Below are positions 43,972 to 56,905 of a stretch of DNA of 64,000 nucleotides, piece after piece. Each line of letters opens with the position of its first letter. Positions within the stretch are counted from its first letter, which is position 1. Location of the stretch: NCBI RefSeq assembly GCF_030035675.1, contig NC_084482.1, forward strand, positions 224,174,943-224,238,942, given 5' to 3'. Made by a program: the position numbers and the translations under genes. The DNA comes from Rhineura floridana. Taxonomy: Eukaryota; Chordata; Lepidosauria; Squamata; Rhineuridae. Under the pieces are notes generated by a model that saw only the letters and a list, made by a program, of their open reading frames with translations, was not told where the DNA came from and ran no database searches.

Positions 43972-44155
43972 TTAGGTGAAGGACATCTGCCTTGCATGCA
44001 GAAAGTCCTGGGTTCAATTCTCAGCAGCATCTCCAGGCAGTGCTAGGAAAGGCTCCCGGCCTGAAACCCAAAACAGCCGCAGCCAGTCAGTGTACACAAT
44101 ACTGAGCCCGGAGGACCAAGTCAATATAAGGCACCTTCCTATGTTTCCACGACGC
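43965..44155 (+). mobile_element. tRNA-derived SINE
   Basis: 'CTTGCATGCAGAAAGTCCTG', 'GGGTTCAATTCTCAGCAGC' and 'CATCTCCAGGCAGTGCTAGG', then a body ending 'AATATAAGGCACCTTCCTA'. This is a common squamate SINE. Confidence 0.7.
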
Positions 44156-45454
44156 TCACAAAAACACAACCAATTTTCAATAATATCATCCCTGCCCACT
44201 CTTCCCAATTTCTCAAGTAAACGACTTCCTGATCATTTACTTAATTTATAATGAAAGAAATAAAACTGGCCTCTTCTCTAAAGTGAGCAGCTGGGGTGCA
44301 AAGTGGGAGGCTGACACCACTCTTGCCTACCTTGCACGGCTGCAGTTTGGATGACTGAGATGAGCTTATTTGCTGGCCACACATTTATTCAGACCTTCCT
44401 CCAAGGGCCCCAGAGTGGAAAATGTAGGTTGATCTCCCCCTGCCCAACCTTCAGCAGCAGCAACGATGTTGTAAGGTCAGGAAGGCAAGGAGATGATTGT
44501 CCTAACGTGTGTGTAGGGGTGTGTGTGAGTGAGTGAGTGAAAGAGAGAGTATCTACAATGGGGGTGGGGAGGTTTGAGGAGATCCCAAGAAGAGGCAAAG
44601 TGCATTTGCGGGAGAGGGTAAGCACTGAGCTGGGGGTTCGACTGGATGGTCTTACAACTCTATGATTCTACAAAAAGCGTGTTTCCTCCGAAGAACTACA
44701 GCAGTGCAGAAATGGACTCACAGAAACACACTGTGGACAGAATGAACAATAAAACAGCCCCCGTTTGTACGTGGGGAAAATATTGCTCACTTATTCGCTG
44801 GCTTACTCTCTTTTTTTTTGGTCTGCTTTCTTGTCCAAGGCGTTTGGGGAGGGGGACACCTGCTCCTGCTCCCCTTTTGTCCTCACACAGCAGCCCAGTG
44901 AGGTGGCTTTCTTAGCCCCGGCACCCGGACGTCTCCTCTGCAACAGGGCGTCTCTTCCCACTCCCAGCCCCACTCCTGGCAGAGAGGGCGCTTCAAAGGG
45001 GATCGTGCAATGGAAGCTCTGCAGCTGTTCGGCCCCCAATGTTGCAGCTTGGTTGCATGCATGCGACTCCCCCCCATGAATTCCCCGGGAAGATGTGGGG
45101 GGAGGATCTCCCCCTTTTTCCACCCCCAAAGGCAAACTCCTCATCCCCACTGCTGCACCTCTTTCTTTGTCTTGCGTCCTCGCCACGATTCAGCCCCCTT
45201 CCTCCTCCTCCTCGGAAATGAATCAAGCCTGTTTGCTTCCTTGCTTCACTCTTGTCTCCCTCCCTCCCATTTTCATGACAACATCCTGCCTCTCTGGGAA
45301 ACAGAGCTCAGTTCCTTTCCCCGCTGGAGGACTGAATGTCAGCTGCGCTCTGGGCAAACGTCTTGCAGGCTCTGCCCCTTTTACAAATCCAGGGCGCGGG
45401 CGCAGAGGTTACTACTACGCCCTGTCACCAGAGCGTTCTTTGCAAACAGCATTT
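44156..45454. other. No gene supported; a CR1 tail and GC-rich stretch
   Basis: 44615–44670 is a CR1 3' tail ('GACTGGATGGTCTTACAACT', TATGATTCTA). 44850–45400 is C-rich with several open frames lacking any motif. It may include the promoter-proximal region of ZNF gene 1, since the gene is transcribed leftwards from here. No TATA or start is clear. Confidence 0.4.
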
Positions 45455-45535
45455 AAATGGTTACTCCCCTGCATGCATTCTTTGATGTGACCACAGCAGT
45501 GAGATGTGACGTTAGCTCTTTCCACACTTGAAACA
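45455..45535 (-). pseudogene. Single decayed C2H2 finger
   Basis: The minus strand reads CFKCGKS, then a damaged linker and HQRMHAGE-like words with stops. It is a leftover finger upstream of ZNF gene 1, suggesting that the cluster once held more copies. Confidence 0.55.
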
Positions 45536-45684
45536 GTATTACTTATATCTGTAAACACACACACACACACAAATAGGGAAGGTGCCCTCCAACTTCCAAA
45601 GTGCCTGAGGAGGGTAAATGGACATCTTGTAATAATATACAGTGAAGTGAACTCTGTAAGTCATTTCAGTCAATTTATATATTT

Positions 45685-45830
45685 ATTTTTCTTGATTTTT
45701 ATTATGCGCTTTTTCCACTGTCCAACTTTCACATCCACACATAGAGGTCGGAAATACCATGGTCTGAATGATCCCGACTTTAGTGTTCAGTGAGACATCT
45801 TTGCATTTGAGGACCTTTTCTAGTTCCGGT
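45685..45830 (-). mobile_element. Bov-B fragment, reversed
   Basis: Nearly the same segment as 4115–4240 ('CACTGTCCAACTTTCACATC', 'GAATGATCCCGACTTTAGTG'). Confidence 0.7.
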
Positions 45831-46249
45831 TTCCATAAGAAGCCTTGCTTGCTATCTCTCCGTTTGTATTTTTAAACTTTTTAACCCTTTTACCTAATGG
45901 CAAAAAACACGATATGAATCCATCCTAGCAGTTCATAGACTTGGTGCATATAATGAAGCAATTATGTTTACTCAAAGTGCCTTGCCAGCTTCAAGTGAGA
46001 TAACAAGTCGACTTTGAGTGGGAGTAATTGACGCGAATGCTAACAAAGTAAATTTTTGAAGGCTTCCTCCTAGTATCTAAAATAGTGATAGAGTGAACTC
46101 AGTACTCTAATCATATTCCCAGTTCAGCAAGCTGCTTAAGAAATTCAATTTACACCTTAGGAGTTTACTCTGAAGCCAATAGTTCTAGAGTTTGAGCAAT
46201 CAAGCCCTTTATTTTGGCGTGATTTCTTGCTGAAGCTCTGTTCTGGGGA

Positions 46250-48195
46250 TTGTCCAATGGTGCTCACAAGGAAAAGGTGCCAAGAGCTGGGTATAATTCC
46301 AGGGGAAGAGGAACTTTTATCTTCAACCTCTCAGACGAAGATTACGAAATTTTCCCCTTGATGTCTGAAGTTCCACAAACTCTGCCTGTGCCTTTAAGTG
46401 AACTAAAAGCTACCCTGCAATCGCCAAGCTTCTTTGACTGGTCTTTAGACCGACAACTGAAAATTAATTTAATTAAAGAGGATGTGCATGCTAGAAGCCT
46501 TGCAGAAGAACTGCAAGATGTGGGTTTTAACAGTGCCTTCTCTCCAAAGGCTGATGAACTTCCTTCAGATTTAATAATTATTGATTCTATAACAGAACCC
46601 AAAGATTTAAGGACTTCCCTGTCAGAAAATCGATCTCTAAATAAATCTTCTACTCAATCGAATGTAATTTATTTTAATTTACCCTCCATAGGATGGGGAT
46701 TGGCAGTAATAGAAGAACTGAGCCTTATAAAGGCGTTCATTACCGAAATGAATAATTTACTAACCACCCTAGTCAAGTAGTTGGGCCCACTGCTTACAGA
46801 GAATTCAAGCTCCCCTGACTTTCTTGACAGTACCCAAAATACACGGACTGATTTGATGCAGGAGCCTAAGCGGAAAGCCAGAGACAACAAAACAAGACGA
46901 CTGGCCGCGCAGAAAGGGAAAAAATTGAAAAAATAAAAAAATGTTAAAAACTTTAAGCGTGCCCAGTCTAAGAAAATGAATTTTAAACCTCTATTTAAAT
47001 TATTGGATGCATCACCTAAAATCCAACAACCATCATTACCTGATTCCAAAAAAACAACTACAGGTGCTTGTCCCCAGAATTTAAGTTTACCAAGTTCGAA
47101 TTCTGGAAGTTAAAGATCCCCGTGGGACCAGATTTGGAAAAGATCGGAAGTGACTTGTACGTTGAAGACTCGCATAAGTTCTACTGCGAACCCTCTTCTC
47201 TGGCCAGTCCTCGTAATGAATCACACTGGAAATTACAACTGCTGAGAAATAAATTAGTGGTTACAGCCTCTTCATTAACATCTGATTTCTGGTCATCTTC
47301 TTCAATAAGACATTGCCTAGTCTCCTGCCTTCAGTATTATTTGCCGGATCTTCAGTATAAAAATTTCATCAAGAAAGTGACTTACTTGTTTGCACAGGAC
47401 CCAGACTGTCGAGCCATCTTTACTTTCTTCTCGCCTTATGATGCGGACCGGATTTATAAGATCAGAGATGAACTCCTTACGTATGGCATTCTGTTACAAC
47501 GCTTTTTCATTAATAAAGCTCCTCCTAATCCGCTTTTCAACTACTCTCCACAACAGAGAGATCAGGAGAATCGCCAGACATTAGAAGTCCCCACATGTAA
47601 AGAAAGACAGGATCCTTCGTCTGTTTCCAGCTCACAAAGTTACCGTCAATTCAGGGAAGCAAATGTTCTACCTGTGCATAACTCCTTCAGCCAGGTAGAC
47701 TTTCTCCCAGAAGAGATTCTTCTTATAGAATCATACGGCCGACTTCCGGAACTTGATCAGGGCGAAATTATTAATAGACTACTTCTTCTCACACAAAAAT
47801 TAATAAAAAGAAGAGTTAATTTAGAAGAAAGTGATGTCCTCCATCGTACTACACCGACTGTAGAAAACTTGCCTGGTTCTTCAACTACAAATAAGATAAT
47901 TTCTTCTCCTCATCAAAGTTTGCCGTTACGTAACACCTACAGCTCCTCAAATTCCATCAATAAGTTGAGTCAACCTATTTCTCAACAAGGAGTTACGTTC
48001 GCGAACTCAGTAAAGCCCGCGACAAGCCCTTCCTGGTTAGAGAGGCGCTTCTTACAACTGGAGGAACAAGGCTCTCCAGACAGACTCCAAAGGACTAAAC
48101 CAGATTCCCCAAGGTGGGACACTCAAAAACCTCGAGTAATTTCCAATGTTAGCACATTATATCCAACAATTAATATCATTACTCCATGCCCATGA
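46250..48195 (+). pseudogene. ORF1 of the 45.8-kb LINE
   Basis: Two long parts, 46250–46780 and 47068–48195. The first is followed in frame, after a TAG at 46778–46780, by a lysine-rich basic stretch (KRKARDNKTRRLAAQKGKK) and another stop. The second part has the blocks HWKLQLLRNKLVV and IFTFFSPYDADRIYKI and a serine/threonine-rich tail. No zinc knuckle is seen. It probably serves as the RNA-binding ORF1 protein of the LINE. It is damaged by a few stops. Confidence 0.5.
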
Positions 48196-48276
48196 CAACA
48201 CCACAACTCATTCGTTAAATCAAATAGTTCCAGGATTAATTCCAGTTTCTGTAAAAGAGTTTGCCCAACGGATATC

Positions 48277-49365
48277 TTGTCAATGAACCCCTCCTTTGTT
48301 ATATTATCTTGGAACATTGCGGGATGGAAATCCAAGATGATGGATTTTGCCTTATTACAATTCTTACAATCCCTTGATATTATTCTTTTTCAGGAAACTT
48401 GGCTCAAGGCTGGGGAGACTTTAGAGCTTAGAGGATATAAAACGTGGCTTACACCTGCTACCAAAATGGCATCCAAAGGACGTGCCAGTGGAGGTTTGGC
48501 TATTTTGGTTGCCACCCACCTCAACTGCCAAATATTTGAGCTTAATTTGGAGGTACCGACCTTTGCATTGGCATTGGGCTTGAAGATCTCTGGTCTTCTA
48601 CCCCTTATTTGTGTAAACATTTATATTCCTCCATTACATTCTAGCCAACAGGAATCCCCCTGGCCGCTACTGGAATCCTTTTTGGAAGAAGTGCAAGAAA
48701 GATATCCTTACTATGAGTTACTCTTAGGTGGTGACTTTAATGCCAGGATGGGCCCTAGCTATCCTCTGGGTGATGGTATTATTAAAGATCTGCCTGAGGG
48801 CCACCCCATCTTGAATAGATCCACCAAGGACCAAGTAGTTAACAGATTCGGACTAGCCCTTTTTCAGTTAATCCAGAAATTCCATCTGGGTTGCCTAAAT
48901 GGCTCCCCACTGGATCATTCTAATGGTGCTTTCACATATCTTGCAAGGAAGGGGGCTAGTTTGGTAGACTATTTCTTATGCACACATGACTTGATAAAAA
49001 GAGTTAAAGAACTTGATGTCCTTGCAAGACCAGAATGTGACCACCTGCCTATAAAAGTAACCTTGCTGTCCTCGACAAACAAAAGATTAAATCAAATAGA
49101 GGCCCCTTGTTTAGACCAGTTGTATGGAAGCAAGCATTTAAAATGGTCTCAAGAGATGGGAATTAAGGCTCATCAATGGCTGTCAATGTGCTCTCTTTCT
49201 AATCTACATCACACGGCTATAACAGATCCACAGAGTTGCCTAAGGGCATATGAATCGATAATAGCCGAACTTACTCCACGTATCACTGCTCTAACGGTAG
49301 CAACAGTCCCTCTCCACCCCAAAACATGGTTTGATAAAGAATGTAGGATCCTAAAAGAAAGCTAA
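48277..49365 (+). pseudogene. LINE endonuclease ORF (5' part of ORF2)
   Basis: Residues about 8–265 form an apurinic-type endonuclease: LSWNIAGW, FQETWLKAGETL, GGDFNARMG (Asp near 153), SLVDYFL and CDHLPIKVTL (Asp near 255). It then runs into a linker and stops at 49365, with the continuation in another frame from 49383. The reverse transcriptase is missing, so the copy is dead. Confidence 0.7.
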
Positions 49366-49604
49366 TTAAACAAATTAAATCATTGCGTCTTAATAATAGT
49401 CCTGACAACTTCCAACACCTGCTAACCCTGAAAAGGGCTTATAAAACATTAATTAAATCAAAAAAACAATTGTTCTATCAGGCCAATTGGAAGGCGTTGG
49501 CAAGAGCAACCCATGCAGGGAACGAGATTGAATTCTGGAGACTCTTACAGGGAAATTTGGATCCGATGAATTATACACCTATTCCCCCAATTATCCAAGA
49601 GGGT

Positions 49605-49790
49605 TGGTTTGGTTGGAAGACGCCTGTGCGTGAATTTGTTTTATGTGGGGAGATCGGTGCATGACAATCAACACACAATCTTGACAGAAAAAGGCTTTGA
49701 TACAATGGCATGGATACCACGATGACTGGAAGTCCCTTATCTGCTGCAGCCTTCATCTGCCTTCACAGGCATTGTAATGTACACATTGTC
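49605..49790 (-). repeat. Second copy of the unclassified C2H2-motif repeat
   Basis: It matches 10255–10440 along its length ('GAAGACGCCTGTGCGTGAAT', 'ATCTTGACAGAAAAAGGCT'). It begins where the LINE above is cut. This copy lacks the finger part. Confidence 0.6.
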
Positions 49791-50275
49791 GAAGTTGCCA
49801 ACAGCTCACAAGAGAACTTAGCAGCTGCAGCTGCACCTTTTGCACCACCATTGGCACTGAAATGGGTGCACAGCCCCCCCCCAAAGCAGGGCATCCTCAC
49901 AAGGCACACAAAAAGGGGGACAAAATAATGGGAGGGGAAACTACCAGGTACAGATACCAGAGAGCAGTGAATCCTTTCCTGAGAGTCTTTGGGCTTATTG
50001 TAGGCCACACATGATGGAGGTGTGGCCAGGCTGGTTGGGCTGCATGCTGGCCTCGTGTGACCGGACATACATGCCCAACCTCTGCCCTGGGGTTGTGCCC
50101 CCCCTGAGGGAAGACTTTCATTAATCCATGGTGGATTTGGAAGGATCTCTGCAAGTTCTCTCTCTCTCTCTCTCTCTCTCTGCAATCAGTCCAACCTCAG
50201 GGAAATCTGGTGCGTTTGAGGAGAGGGCGGTGGGCTGCTCTGTGTCTTTCCTCTCTTGCTGGTGTTGACATAAGG
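49791..50275. other. No gene seen; TC microsatellite
   Basis: Non-coding DNA with a (TC)n run at 50157–50181. Confidence 0.5.
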
Positions 50276-50570
50276 CGGCCATCTAGTCCAGCATCCTGGT
50301 CTCCCAGCAGCCAGCCAGATACACTAAAGGGAAGCCCACAAACGGTACCTGAGCAGGACAGCAGAGCCTCTTTCTCCACTTGCCATTCCCAGCACCTGCT
50401 ATTTGGAAGCAAACTGCCTCTGGTTGTGGAGCAGAGCAGAGCCACTGTGGCCAGGAGCCATTGGTAGCCTTTTCCTCCGTGAAGTTGCCTAATCCTCTTT
50501 TAAAGCCATTCCAAGTTGGGGGCCATCACTGCCTCTTGGGGAGCGAATTCCATAGTCTTCAGTCCTTTAA
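50276..50570 (-). mobile_element. CR1-type LINE 3' fragment, reversed
   Basis: Same family as 9502–9900 ('CTTTTAAAGCCATTCCAAGT', 'GGGGGCCATCACTGCCTC'). Confidence 0.6.
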
Positions 50571-50784
50571 GTCATTTCTTTTGTAGTAAGAGTTAGATAC
50601 CAAAAACCCCTTGTGGGCTGAGTGGGATGTGCCCAGGTGCTATCATGACTGTAGTATCTATACACTACGAGATGGGGTGGGTCAGGGTACCTCCCACTCA
50701 GGAGAGGAAATTTTATTCGAAATTGCTGTTCTTCTGTTCTATGTTGTTGAACTGTGTCTTGTTATAACATGACCTATATTTTAA

Positions 50785-51310
50785 TATGAATGAATGAATT
50801 TTATTATACGGTCACAGACCCGTCGTACAAAAAATACAACAAAGTACATAAAAAATAAAAACATAATACATTAATATAACAGTATAATCCTAAAAAACAC
50901 AGTTTAAAAGGAAGAATTCTTTCGTCTTAACTGGATTAAGTTTAAGAATTTGGCAACCATTTCTGTCCATAGTTTATCAGAATCGGATAAGAGGAGTTGG
51001 ACATACCAGTTATTTGATCTTCCAAAGAAGCGATTAATTATGGGAGAAATAAATCTAAGCCGTTCAGCATGATAAAGGTTGCAAAAAAGAAAAGTGTGAA
51101 CCAACGATTCGACTTCAGAGTTTGAGCAGGGGCAGATGCGGTTTGCATACGGAATACCTTTAAAACGGCCGTCTAAAATCGCGGGGGGGAAACAGTTGAA
51201 TCTCGCTCTTGAAAAGAGTATACGATATTTCGGAATAGATAGATTTATCAAATAGGATGCACGGGCAGGAAATGAGAATTGGAGATCAAAAAACATAGGG
51301 GAGCAAGTAT
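50785..51310 (-). mobile_element. LINE 3' end with RT C terminus, reversed
   Basis: The minus strand encodes FSRARFNCFPPAILDGRFKG and RICPCSNSEVESLVHTFLFC, a CCHC-like C-terminal block after a reverse transcriptase. It ends in a tail rich in ATTCATTCATTC (plus strand GAATGAATGAAT near 50793). It may be the missing 3' end of the family at 45831. Confidence 0.65.
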
Positions 51311-51369
51311 TGCAAGCCCTAGATCTGGAATATTGAGCATCAATATCATTAATACGTTGCTCAATATTT

Positions 51370-51475
51370 TAATATGTATTTTATATGTTCCTTTTACATG
51401 CGTTTAAGTGTGGTATCATATGGCTCTGAACAATAAAGATTCATTCATTCATTCATTCTCATTCTCCATTGAATT
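51370..51475 (+). mobile_element. LINE 3' tail (TTCA repeat), forward
   Basis: 'GCTCTGAACAATAAAGATTC' followed by (ATTC)n. Its tail faces that of 50785–51310 from the other side. Confidence 0.5.
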
Positions 51476-52457
51476 GGCTCCTGCTATGTTGCCTGGCTTA
51501 TACCAGCTGTCAGCGTCACTGTTGGTAGAATCAGGAACAAGAGATCCTCACCAATCAGAGAACAGTATTGCTTTTCCGTGATTCCCCCACCTTTTTATTC
51601 TACAGAAGGCACATGTAGTCTCTCACCTAAATTTCAACCAAAGCTGAGAGTTACTAGGGGATGCCCTGTTCCCCTCACAGAGCTTCAGTCAGAGTGGCTG
51701 ACTGTTAAACCACTCTGGCCACTGGAGCTCTCTCAGGGGAACAGGAATCTCCTCTCAGCCCCCTTCACAAACTACACTTCCCAGGATTCTCTGAGGGAAG
51801 CCATGACTGTCTCAAGTGAAATCAAGGTCTGGTGTGGGTGTGGCCCCCTGATTAGCCACGCCCAGCAGCTGTGAGGCTTGTAGAACACTGACAGGTGGTC
51901 CTTACCGGGCATCCCTAACATTGTCACTGAGTTCTATGCAAAATTTCTTAAATTAATTAAAAATCAGCCAGGCATTTTTTAAACTGCAGTAGATGGAGGT
52001 CAGAATATGGGGCAAGGTCAGTAGTAGGATTACAGGTACTCTGTGAACAAGGCTGATTTTTTAATGAGTTTCAACAAATGAGATCTCTGACAGAAAAACG
52101 TCCAGGTCTGGGTTTTTTCTTCTTTTACACTTTGAACTCTCGATTCTCTGTTTTGTGTATTGCCATGAAAACTTAGAGGCTTGTTAAGCGAGCGTTTCTG
52201 AGTCCAGGACTGTGAGTTTTGTGAGGTTTTTATTTGAAATGAGCTGATGGGAAGCATCAGAATGGCATGCGGGGGTATTTTCAATTTATCATTGCGGAAT
52301 GTGAAAAATCCATGCTGGCTATAGTATACAGCCGCTCTTGCGGCTACATAACAATGTGGCAGGCAGATTGATACCAGCCTTTTTATAGTATAGAATTATG
52401 GGGAAAGCTTCACCTGTTCATATTCTTTCTGCTGGATATCTTCTTCTTTGAGTGCTG
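51476..52457. other. Unclassified repeat debris, no gene
   Basis: 51640–51890 contains 'AACTACACTTCCCAGGATTC', a word family seen again near 60990 and common in squamate MITE-like repeats. The rest is unassigned. Confidence 0.4.
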
Positions 52458-52890
52458 AAATGGAAATGGACTGCCTTCAAGTCGATCCCAACTTATGGCG
52501 ACCCTATGAATAGGGATCTTATGGTAAGCGGTATTCAGAGGAGGTTTACCATTGCCTCCCTCTGAGGCTAGTCCTCCCCAGCTGGCCAGGGCCTGCTCCG
52601 CTTGCCACAGCTGCACAACCCAGCCCCTTCCTTGTCTGCAACTGCCAGCTGGGGGGCAACTGGGCTCCTTGGGAATATGCTGCTTGCCCACAGCTGCAGA
52701 GGTGGCAGGGAACGTCACCCCCTGAGCCACTCGCTGTGGGGTGATCTTTAGCTGGCCCTTGTGGTACAACACATGCTCTTGGGAACCTGAGTGTGTGAAC
52801 TTGCCACCCACATGTCCCATGAAATACACCTTCTTGAGAGGAGGGGGATCTTTTGCTAGGGATAAAAACAAGCGCTTTGCCCTGAAATGT
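52458..52890 (-). mobile_element. Sauria-type SINE variant, reversed, with a longer 5' part
   Basis: The plus strand starts with the antisense Bov-B-like tail ('GACTGCCTTCAAGTCGATCC', 'ACTTATGGCGACCCTATGAA'), followed by the antisense body. The 5' boundary is uncertain. Confidence 0.65.
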
Positions 52891-53356
52891 GACTAAATGG
52901 TGAGTCTATAACCCAAAAATGCACGTCCAAACCAGACTAAAGCAAAGCTTTCTTTTATTGAAAGAACAGAACAGCATTACTTGGGTGTGTGGCAGCATTA
53001 ATCATTAATATCCTAACCCATTCATAACTTTAAACTAAAGAGAGAAAAGAACCCTATTACTAGAAAGGAATGGCAGGTAGGAAAGATTACCTATCCTAGG
53101 CCCGGAGTGGGCAGTTGAATACAGCTGAAGCTATGTGGAAGAGCTCTGATCCAAACCCAGGAAAGAATCTCTTGGTCTCCAGCTTTTGCGCCGAGACCCA
53201 GAGTCTCTCCCTGGTCCTGTCCCTGCAGTCCCTCGCTGCATTCGTTCAGAGCGTAGTACACATGTTGGAGCTCAGATCACTGTTCGCCCCCCTTCCCCTT
53301 TTCCTAGATTCAACCCTCGTTTTTAAAACACCTTTTCCTCTCTTCCCCTCCTGAGA

Positions 53357-53360
<4 letters not shown>
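52891..53360. other. No feature recognised
   Basis: Non-coding DNA. Confidence 0.35.

Positions 53361-53425
<65 letters not shown>
53361..53425. repeat. (GT)n(GA)n compound microsatellite
   Basis: About 17 GT units followed by about 15 GA units. Confidence 0.95.
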
Positions 53426-53427
<2 letters not shown>

Positions 53428-53530
53428 TCTTCACACAAGTTTCTTGCTGACCCTGGAAAACTTAGGCTCCTTTCTTTGGACAATAGGAGTATTCTACTGT
53501 CCAGGAGGGAAGTCTGCCAAAGAAGGAGAT

Positions 53531-54330
53531 TGTGATGTTCCTGTGGGTTAAGCATCTGTAAATACGGTAAGTGCAGGTCTATTAGATGATGTATAGTAAT
53601 TGACTGAGGGAGAAAGGGGGAGTACATGGGTGAGAAGCTGAAGTATGCTGGATGATGAGTGGCTGAGTGGCTGGGTGGCTGAAGGTATAAATGGAGGTTT
53701 GTGAGTGATGAGGGAGAGAAGTTGTTGAGTTGCTTGGAGTGAGGTCCTTTGGTGAGGGTTGGTTGGCAGAGTTCGGAGGGAAGTTTGGATTGGATTTGGC
53801 TGATATTTAAAGAGTATATATATGAACAGAAACATAAAGCATGACCATATATGAAACCATACGCTTCTGAAACATTCCTAAAGTAATCTTGTTATTTCCT
53901 GTTGTTAGTAAATAAATACTTATTTGGTTTACCAAAGGCCTGGTCCTTGGCTGGGGGAATATGCAGACCAGAAGGGAGGGCAAGGTAATTACCAAGGCTG
54001 AACAGAAACTGTATCTAATGGTGGCAGCAGTGAAGGCAGATATTGTAACAAGTCAAGTATCCATACAAGGGGGTTGGGAACAGCATAGGCACACAGTCAC
54101 AAAGTAACAAGCTATAGAGAGACTGAGGCAAAGTCTCTGGGAGTATTGCTTACAGGACGTGACTGGTGGTGTTGCCTAGCAGTAGGATCTAGTGAGATCT
54201 GTGCTACAGCGGAGTGAGAAACCATATAAAGGACGGTCCAGACTGGTGGTGTCCCTGCTGGTGCCTAGTGAAAGGCAGTAGCCACAAGCAGGTGGGAACC
54301 TGACAGGGGGAGCCAGGGAAGGATGTCACA
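53531..54330 (+). repeat. Solo LTR of the gypsy family (fossil)
   Basis: An 800-bp unit starting TGTGATGTTCC and ending GGATGTCACA, flanked by a perfect 5-bp duplication GAGAT (53526–53530 and 54331–54335). It shares the 'TTGGTTTACCAAAGGCC' block and the terminal sequence with the LTRs at 27786 and 32570, in the opposite orientation. It is a product of LTR–LTR recombination. Confidence 0.85.
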
Positions 54331-54439
54331 GAGATAATTTATTCAGTAGCTTTTAGTGAATTTCTTTCACACAAGACCTCGAGAAAGCATAACCAGCCAT
54401 AAAAAGGGAGGGGTGTGTGGGGTGGGGGTTATAGTTCCT

Positions 54440-54560
54440 GGCCTTGCACCACCTGGCAATCGTAACGCTTGACACCAAGGAGACACAAGGAGGGATTTGA
54501 ACTCACAGATGCTGGACTCCCAGCCAGGCTCTCCTCCCCACTGTGCTATACCAGCTGTTA
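54440..54560 (-). mobile_element. tRNA-like SINE, reversed
   Basis: 'GGATTTGAACTCACAGATGC' and 'GACTCCCAGCCAGGCTCTC' are the antisense of a tRNA-like promoter. Confidence 0.5.
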
Positions 54561-54655
54561 TTTGAGTGTTAGCACTGGATTATTTTTGGTGTTCCACTCA
54601 CATCTGCAAAAGAGGCTACAAATTCGCATTTGGCATGGAGTGTATGCACATTTTA

Positions 54656-55575
<920 letters not shown>

Positions 55576-56148
55576 TTAACTGTCAAAGCTCGAGGCCTTG
55601 TACGGAGTTAGTTTAGCAGTAGGTGCTTGGTAACAGGTTGTGAAAAGAGACACAGAGAGAGAGAATTGTAACGAACATCTGCTCTATTGTTCCTCCATTT
55701 AAGGTGGACAGCCCAGTACTTATGCACAGCTGGAATGTACAAACCTAGGATGGATCCTGTCTGAAAGAAACATGGCCCTTTCCACTACCCAGAGGGCAGC
55801 TTGCATCCCCTCCCTCCCTCCCTCCCAAAAGGTTTAGCTCCCTGTTACCTGCAACATGAGATAGTGCAGGAAGATGAGACCCCAGGACAGATGGCACTCT
55901 GTGAGTTACTGGGGAAAAACAACGGAGAAGTAAGAGTAGCGCTGTGACTAATGATGCAGCTCGGTCAAAGCCAAAAGGAAGCCCAGAGGGTGATGAACAC
56001 AGATGCAAAAGGAGAGTCCGGAGGTATAGGACACACACAATAGGAACATGGAATGTGAGAAGCATGAACCAGGGAAAGTTAGAAATTGTCAAGCAAGAAA
56101 TGGAATGCATTAACATTGCAATTGTTGGTGTGAGTGGATTAAAATCAT

Positions 56149-56315
56149 AGAATAGTAGAGTTGGAAGGGGCCTATAAGGCCATCAAGTCCAACCCCCTGC
56201 TCAATGCAGGAATCCAAATCAAAGCATTCCCAACAGATGGCTGTCCAGCTGCCTCTTGAATGCCTCCAGTGTCGGAGAGCCCACTACCTCTCTAGGTAAC
56301 TGGTTCCATTGTCAT
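56149..56315 (-). mobile_element. CR1 3' end, reversed
   Basis: 'CATAGAATAGTAGAGTTGGA', 'AGTCCAACCCCCTGCTCAAT', 'CTGTCCAGCTGCCTCTTGAA': the antisense of the CR1 3' region, as at 58677. Confidence 0.8.
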
Positions 56316-56324
56316 ATGGCTTTA

Positions 56325-56905
56325 ACAGTTAGGAAGTTACAGTTGGTTCAAAATGCAGCAGCCAGAATGTTAACTAAAAGGCCTTGGACCAATGTACCTG
56401 AGGGAACGCTTACTCCCATATGTACTTGCCTGGAATTTAAGATCATCGCCCTCTGGTCTCCTCTGTGTGCCTGGAGCAAAAGATGTTAAGACTGACAGGC
56501 AAGCGGGAGAGAGCTTTTTCAGCTGTGGGCCCCAAGGTTTGGAATTCCCTGCTCCAAGATGTCCGCTCTGCTCCCTCCCTGTTGGTTTTCCGGAGAGTTC
56601 TGAAAACAATCTTGTTCTGGAGAGCCTTTGGGAGGGACTGAAGGTAGAGCCTGACACTGATTTTATGCTTTCTGTGTTAATTTTTACCTCAGTAGTCCCT
56701 TCAGTACTGCTCCCTATATATGTGTGTATGTCTATATTATGTATCTTAATTGCATTTTATCTATTTTAATGTTTTTGCGATTTTTATTGTGTACAATTTT
56801 ATTATGCATGTGCTCGATTTTATTGTAAGCTGCCCTGAGTGCCCTGTTATAGGGTAGAAGGGCGGGATAGAAATATTTTAAATTAATAAATAATAAATAA
56901 AAAAG
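56325..56905 (+). mobile_element. LINE 3' end (L2/CR1 type), forward
   Basis: Coding remnant KLQLVQNAAARMLTKRPW, then a UTR with 'TTGTAAGCTGCCCTGAGTGC' and a final AATAAATAAATAA-type tail. Confidence 0.7.

Larger units (their letters stand above)
45831..49610 (+). mobile_element. Two-ORF LINE, possibly Vingi/Ingi-related, broken
   Basis: A leader of about 400 bp, an ORF1 region (46250–48195) and an endonuclease ORF (48277–49365). The start of the RT linker (49383–49610) follows, cut off by the repeat at about 49605. The clade is uncertain. The endonuclease and the linker motif KTWFDKECRILK resemble Vingi/Ingi or R4-type elements more than CR1 or L2. A reversed 3' end that may belong to the same family lies at 50785–51310. 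Confidence 0.65.

Noticed and set aside
44803-45490. Open frames of 127–148 codons on both strands upstream of the ZNF gene
   Set aside because: They overlap on both strands, are low in complexity and have no domain. A promoter-proximal GC-rich stretch is likelier.
49571-49756. Continuation of the LINE frame into 49605–49664
   Set aside because: The sequence switches to an unrelated repeat at about 49605, so the apparent frame is a chance junction.
53310-53627. Frame with long runs of Ser-Leu and His-Thr
   Set aside because: It is a translation of the GT/GA microsatellite.
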